From: Promethearchaeota archaeon
GTDB taxonomy: Archaea; Asgardarchaeota; Lokiarchaeia; Sigynarchaeales; SOKP01
Assembly: GCA_019894655.1 (NCBI GenBank)
Contig: JAGXNZ010000332.1
Location: 1-15,010 of the forward strand
DNA length: 15,010 nt
Direction: 5' to 3'
The notes below the pieces were generated by a model. That model had not been told where the DNA came from and searched no databases. It saw nothing but the letters and a program-made list of their open reading frames with translations. The position numbers and the translations under genes are program-made. This document shows positions 14,174 through 15,010 of the stretch, in pieces. Positions within the stretch are counted from its first letter, which is position 1. The number at the start of each line of letters is the position of its first letter.

Positions 14174-15010
14174 CTCGTCGCCTCCTCGATGCATTGATCA
14201 ATTGAGCCAATTTTTACTTTGAATTTGTTTTTTGCACGCCCGTAATAACACGCTTTTGCTGAATCCACCATAATTCCTTTGAATCGTCCCTTAATGGGTG
14301 CGACTACGCAACAGGTATCAGCAGCAAATTTAGCCCCTGCACCTTCAATAATTTTGGTGTAGCCTGCTTCATCTGCTATCTTTTTAGTTGGTCGAGCTGT
14401 GGTAATCCAGAATTCTTTTTTAACTTTCTTTCCCTCTAAGAGCTTTGCGAGATTAGCTATTTCGTGAATTGAAGCATGCGGACAACCTATACTTACAAAA
14501 TCGATTTCAATTCCATCGTCTATGAGTTCAGCACGAGCAGATTCTATCTCATTTTGATTTATTTCAAACCTAACATCGCTTGGTTTTGGGTATTTATTAT
14601 ACTCAGGAGTAATTCCATCCATGTGGAATAATGCTGTACCTCCATAAGTTGCAACTGAAGCACAAAATGATTTGAGTTCTTCAACTGTAGCTGAGGGGAT
14701 TCCCGTGATATAAGGAATTTTTTTCCCTAATTCAACTAATTTATCACCAATTATTTTTCCCAACACTCCAAATTCATCTGTACCTTTGACAGGAGCATTT
14801 ACAGAAACCAGAATTTGACCATAACGATTTTTATCTAAATGATAACCGTAGTTAGGCGTTTTTCCTGTTAAAGCAGCAGCCAGCGCACTTGGTCCACCTT
14901 CACGGTTCGTTCGAGCCCCTATAACCGAATTAGAGTAACACACAGCACTACTTTCAGCCCAAGCTATATGTTGACCGTAATGAGGGGCGTTTCCTATAAG
15001 GTATGGAGTG
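14170..15010 (-). CDS. Aconitase-X large subunit (phosphomevalonate dehydratase large subunit), partial
   Basis: The catalytic subunit of the iron-sulfur phosphomevalonate dehydratase, cut at its N-terminus by the right edge; 279 residues are present of about 400. The frame stays open to the edge: residues TPYLIGNAPHYGQHIAWAES precede the GTG at 14943, so that GTG is internal and not a start. Family signatures are WAESSAVCYSNSVIGARTN, then YITGIPSATVEEL, GGTALFHMDGITPE, SIGCPHASIHE, ITTARPTKKIADEAG, ADTCCVVAPIKG and VDSAKACYYG. The cysteines in GCPH, DTCC and KACYY are candidates for iron-sulfur cluster ligands and substrate contacts. The closest known role is in the archaeal modified mevalonate pathway; other aconitase-X enzymes act on cis-3-hydroxy-L-proline, but the mevalonate kinase and IPK neighbours decide the assignment. 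The gene ends in TGA at 14170-14172, overlapping the small subunit start. Confidence 0.93.
   Translation of the reverse strand, partial: TPYLIGNAPHYGQHIAWAESSAVCYSNSVIGARTNREGGPSALAAALTGKTPNYGYHLDKNRYGQILVSVNAPVKGTDEFGVLGKIIGDKLVELGKKIPYITGIPSATVEELKSFCASVATYGGTALFHMDGITPEYNKYPKPSDVRFEINQNEIESARAELIDDGIEIDFVSIGCPHASIHEIANLAKLLEGKKVKKEFWITTARPTKKIADEAGYTKIIEGAGAKFAADTCCVVAPIKGRFKGIMVDSAKACYYGRAKNKFKVKIGSIDQCIEEATR
14181..14187 (-). promoter_or_regulatory. Shine-Dalgarno GAGGAGG for the aconitase-X small subunit
   Basis: The minus strand reads GAGGAGG here, inside the 3' end of the large subunit gene and seven bases before the ATG at 14173. It is the strongest ribosome-binding site in the window and fixes the small subunit start. 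Confidence 0.75.

Noticed and set aside
14170..14943. Treating the aconitase-X large subunit as a complete gene starting at the GTG at 14943.
   Set aside because: The frame is open to the window edge and the upstream residues (GQHIAWAESSAV region) are conserved family sequence, so the gene is partial.

Overview
The window is AT-rich, gene-dense DNA with short intergenic gaps, several TTG starts and overlapping genes. I saw no rRNA, tRNA, CRISPR array or insertion sequence. The gene content is archaeal: a geranylgeranyl reductase, an isopentenyl phosphate kinase, a type 2 IPP isomerase, a two-subunit aconitase-X of the phosphomevalonate dehydratase kind, and a SelB-like elongation factor with a ruined GTPase domain. 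A short protein ending in a GHCSNLQAW motif resembles, from memory, a family common in Asgard (Loki-type) archaea. My best guess is a mesophilic Asgard archaeon; that placement is inference from gene content.

Left part (1-3920). A possible C-terminal tail of a gene cut by the window edge is followed by an unrecognised 288-residue protein and a possible 51-residue protein, all on the + strand. A SelB-like factor (aSelBL) lies on the minus strand. Divergent from it is a phosphodiesterase/nucleotide pyrophosphatase of the alkaline phosphatase superfamily. Middle part (3970-7944). A large GH38 alpha-mannosidase lies on the minus strand. A 92-residue protein that looks like a truncated copy of a longer family and an HD-domain phosphohydrolase lie on the + strand.

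Right part (8096-15010) is the main feature: eight isoprenoid and membrane-lipid genes in two convergent clusters whose 3' ends are 15 bases apart. The + strand carries geranylgeranyl reductase, a trans-polyprenyl diphosphate synthase and a UbiX-type flavin prenyltransferase. The minus strand, in transcription order, carries the aconitase-X large subunit (cut by the right edge), its small subunit, mevalonate kinase, isopentenyl phosphate kinase and type 2 IPP isomerase. The first two overlap by ATGA, the next pair abut, and the next overlap by 8 bases.

Together these encode most of the archaeal modified mevalonate pathway. Mevalonate is phosphorylated by mevalonate kinase, dehydrated by aconitase-X to trans-anhydromevalonate 5-phosphate, and decarboxylated by a UbiD-type enzyme that needs prenyl-FMN made by UbiX. 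The resulting isopentenyl phosphate is phosphorylated by IPK and isomerised by IDI-2; the products are then condensed to a polyprenyl diphosphate, and lipid chains are saturated by geranylgeranyl reductase. HMG-CoA synthase and reductase, the UbiD-type decarboxylase and the ether-lipid prenyltransferases are not in the window. Points worth a second look are a histidine in place of the conserved catalytic glutamine of IDI-2, an alanine at the chain-length position of the prenyl synthase, a possible ATA start for that gene, and the dead GTPase core of aSelBL.
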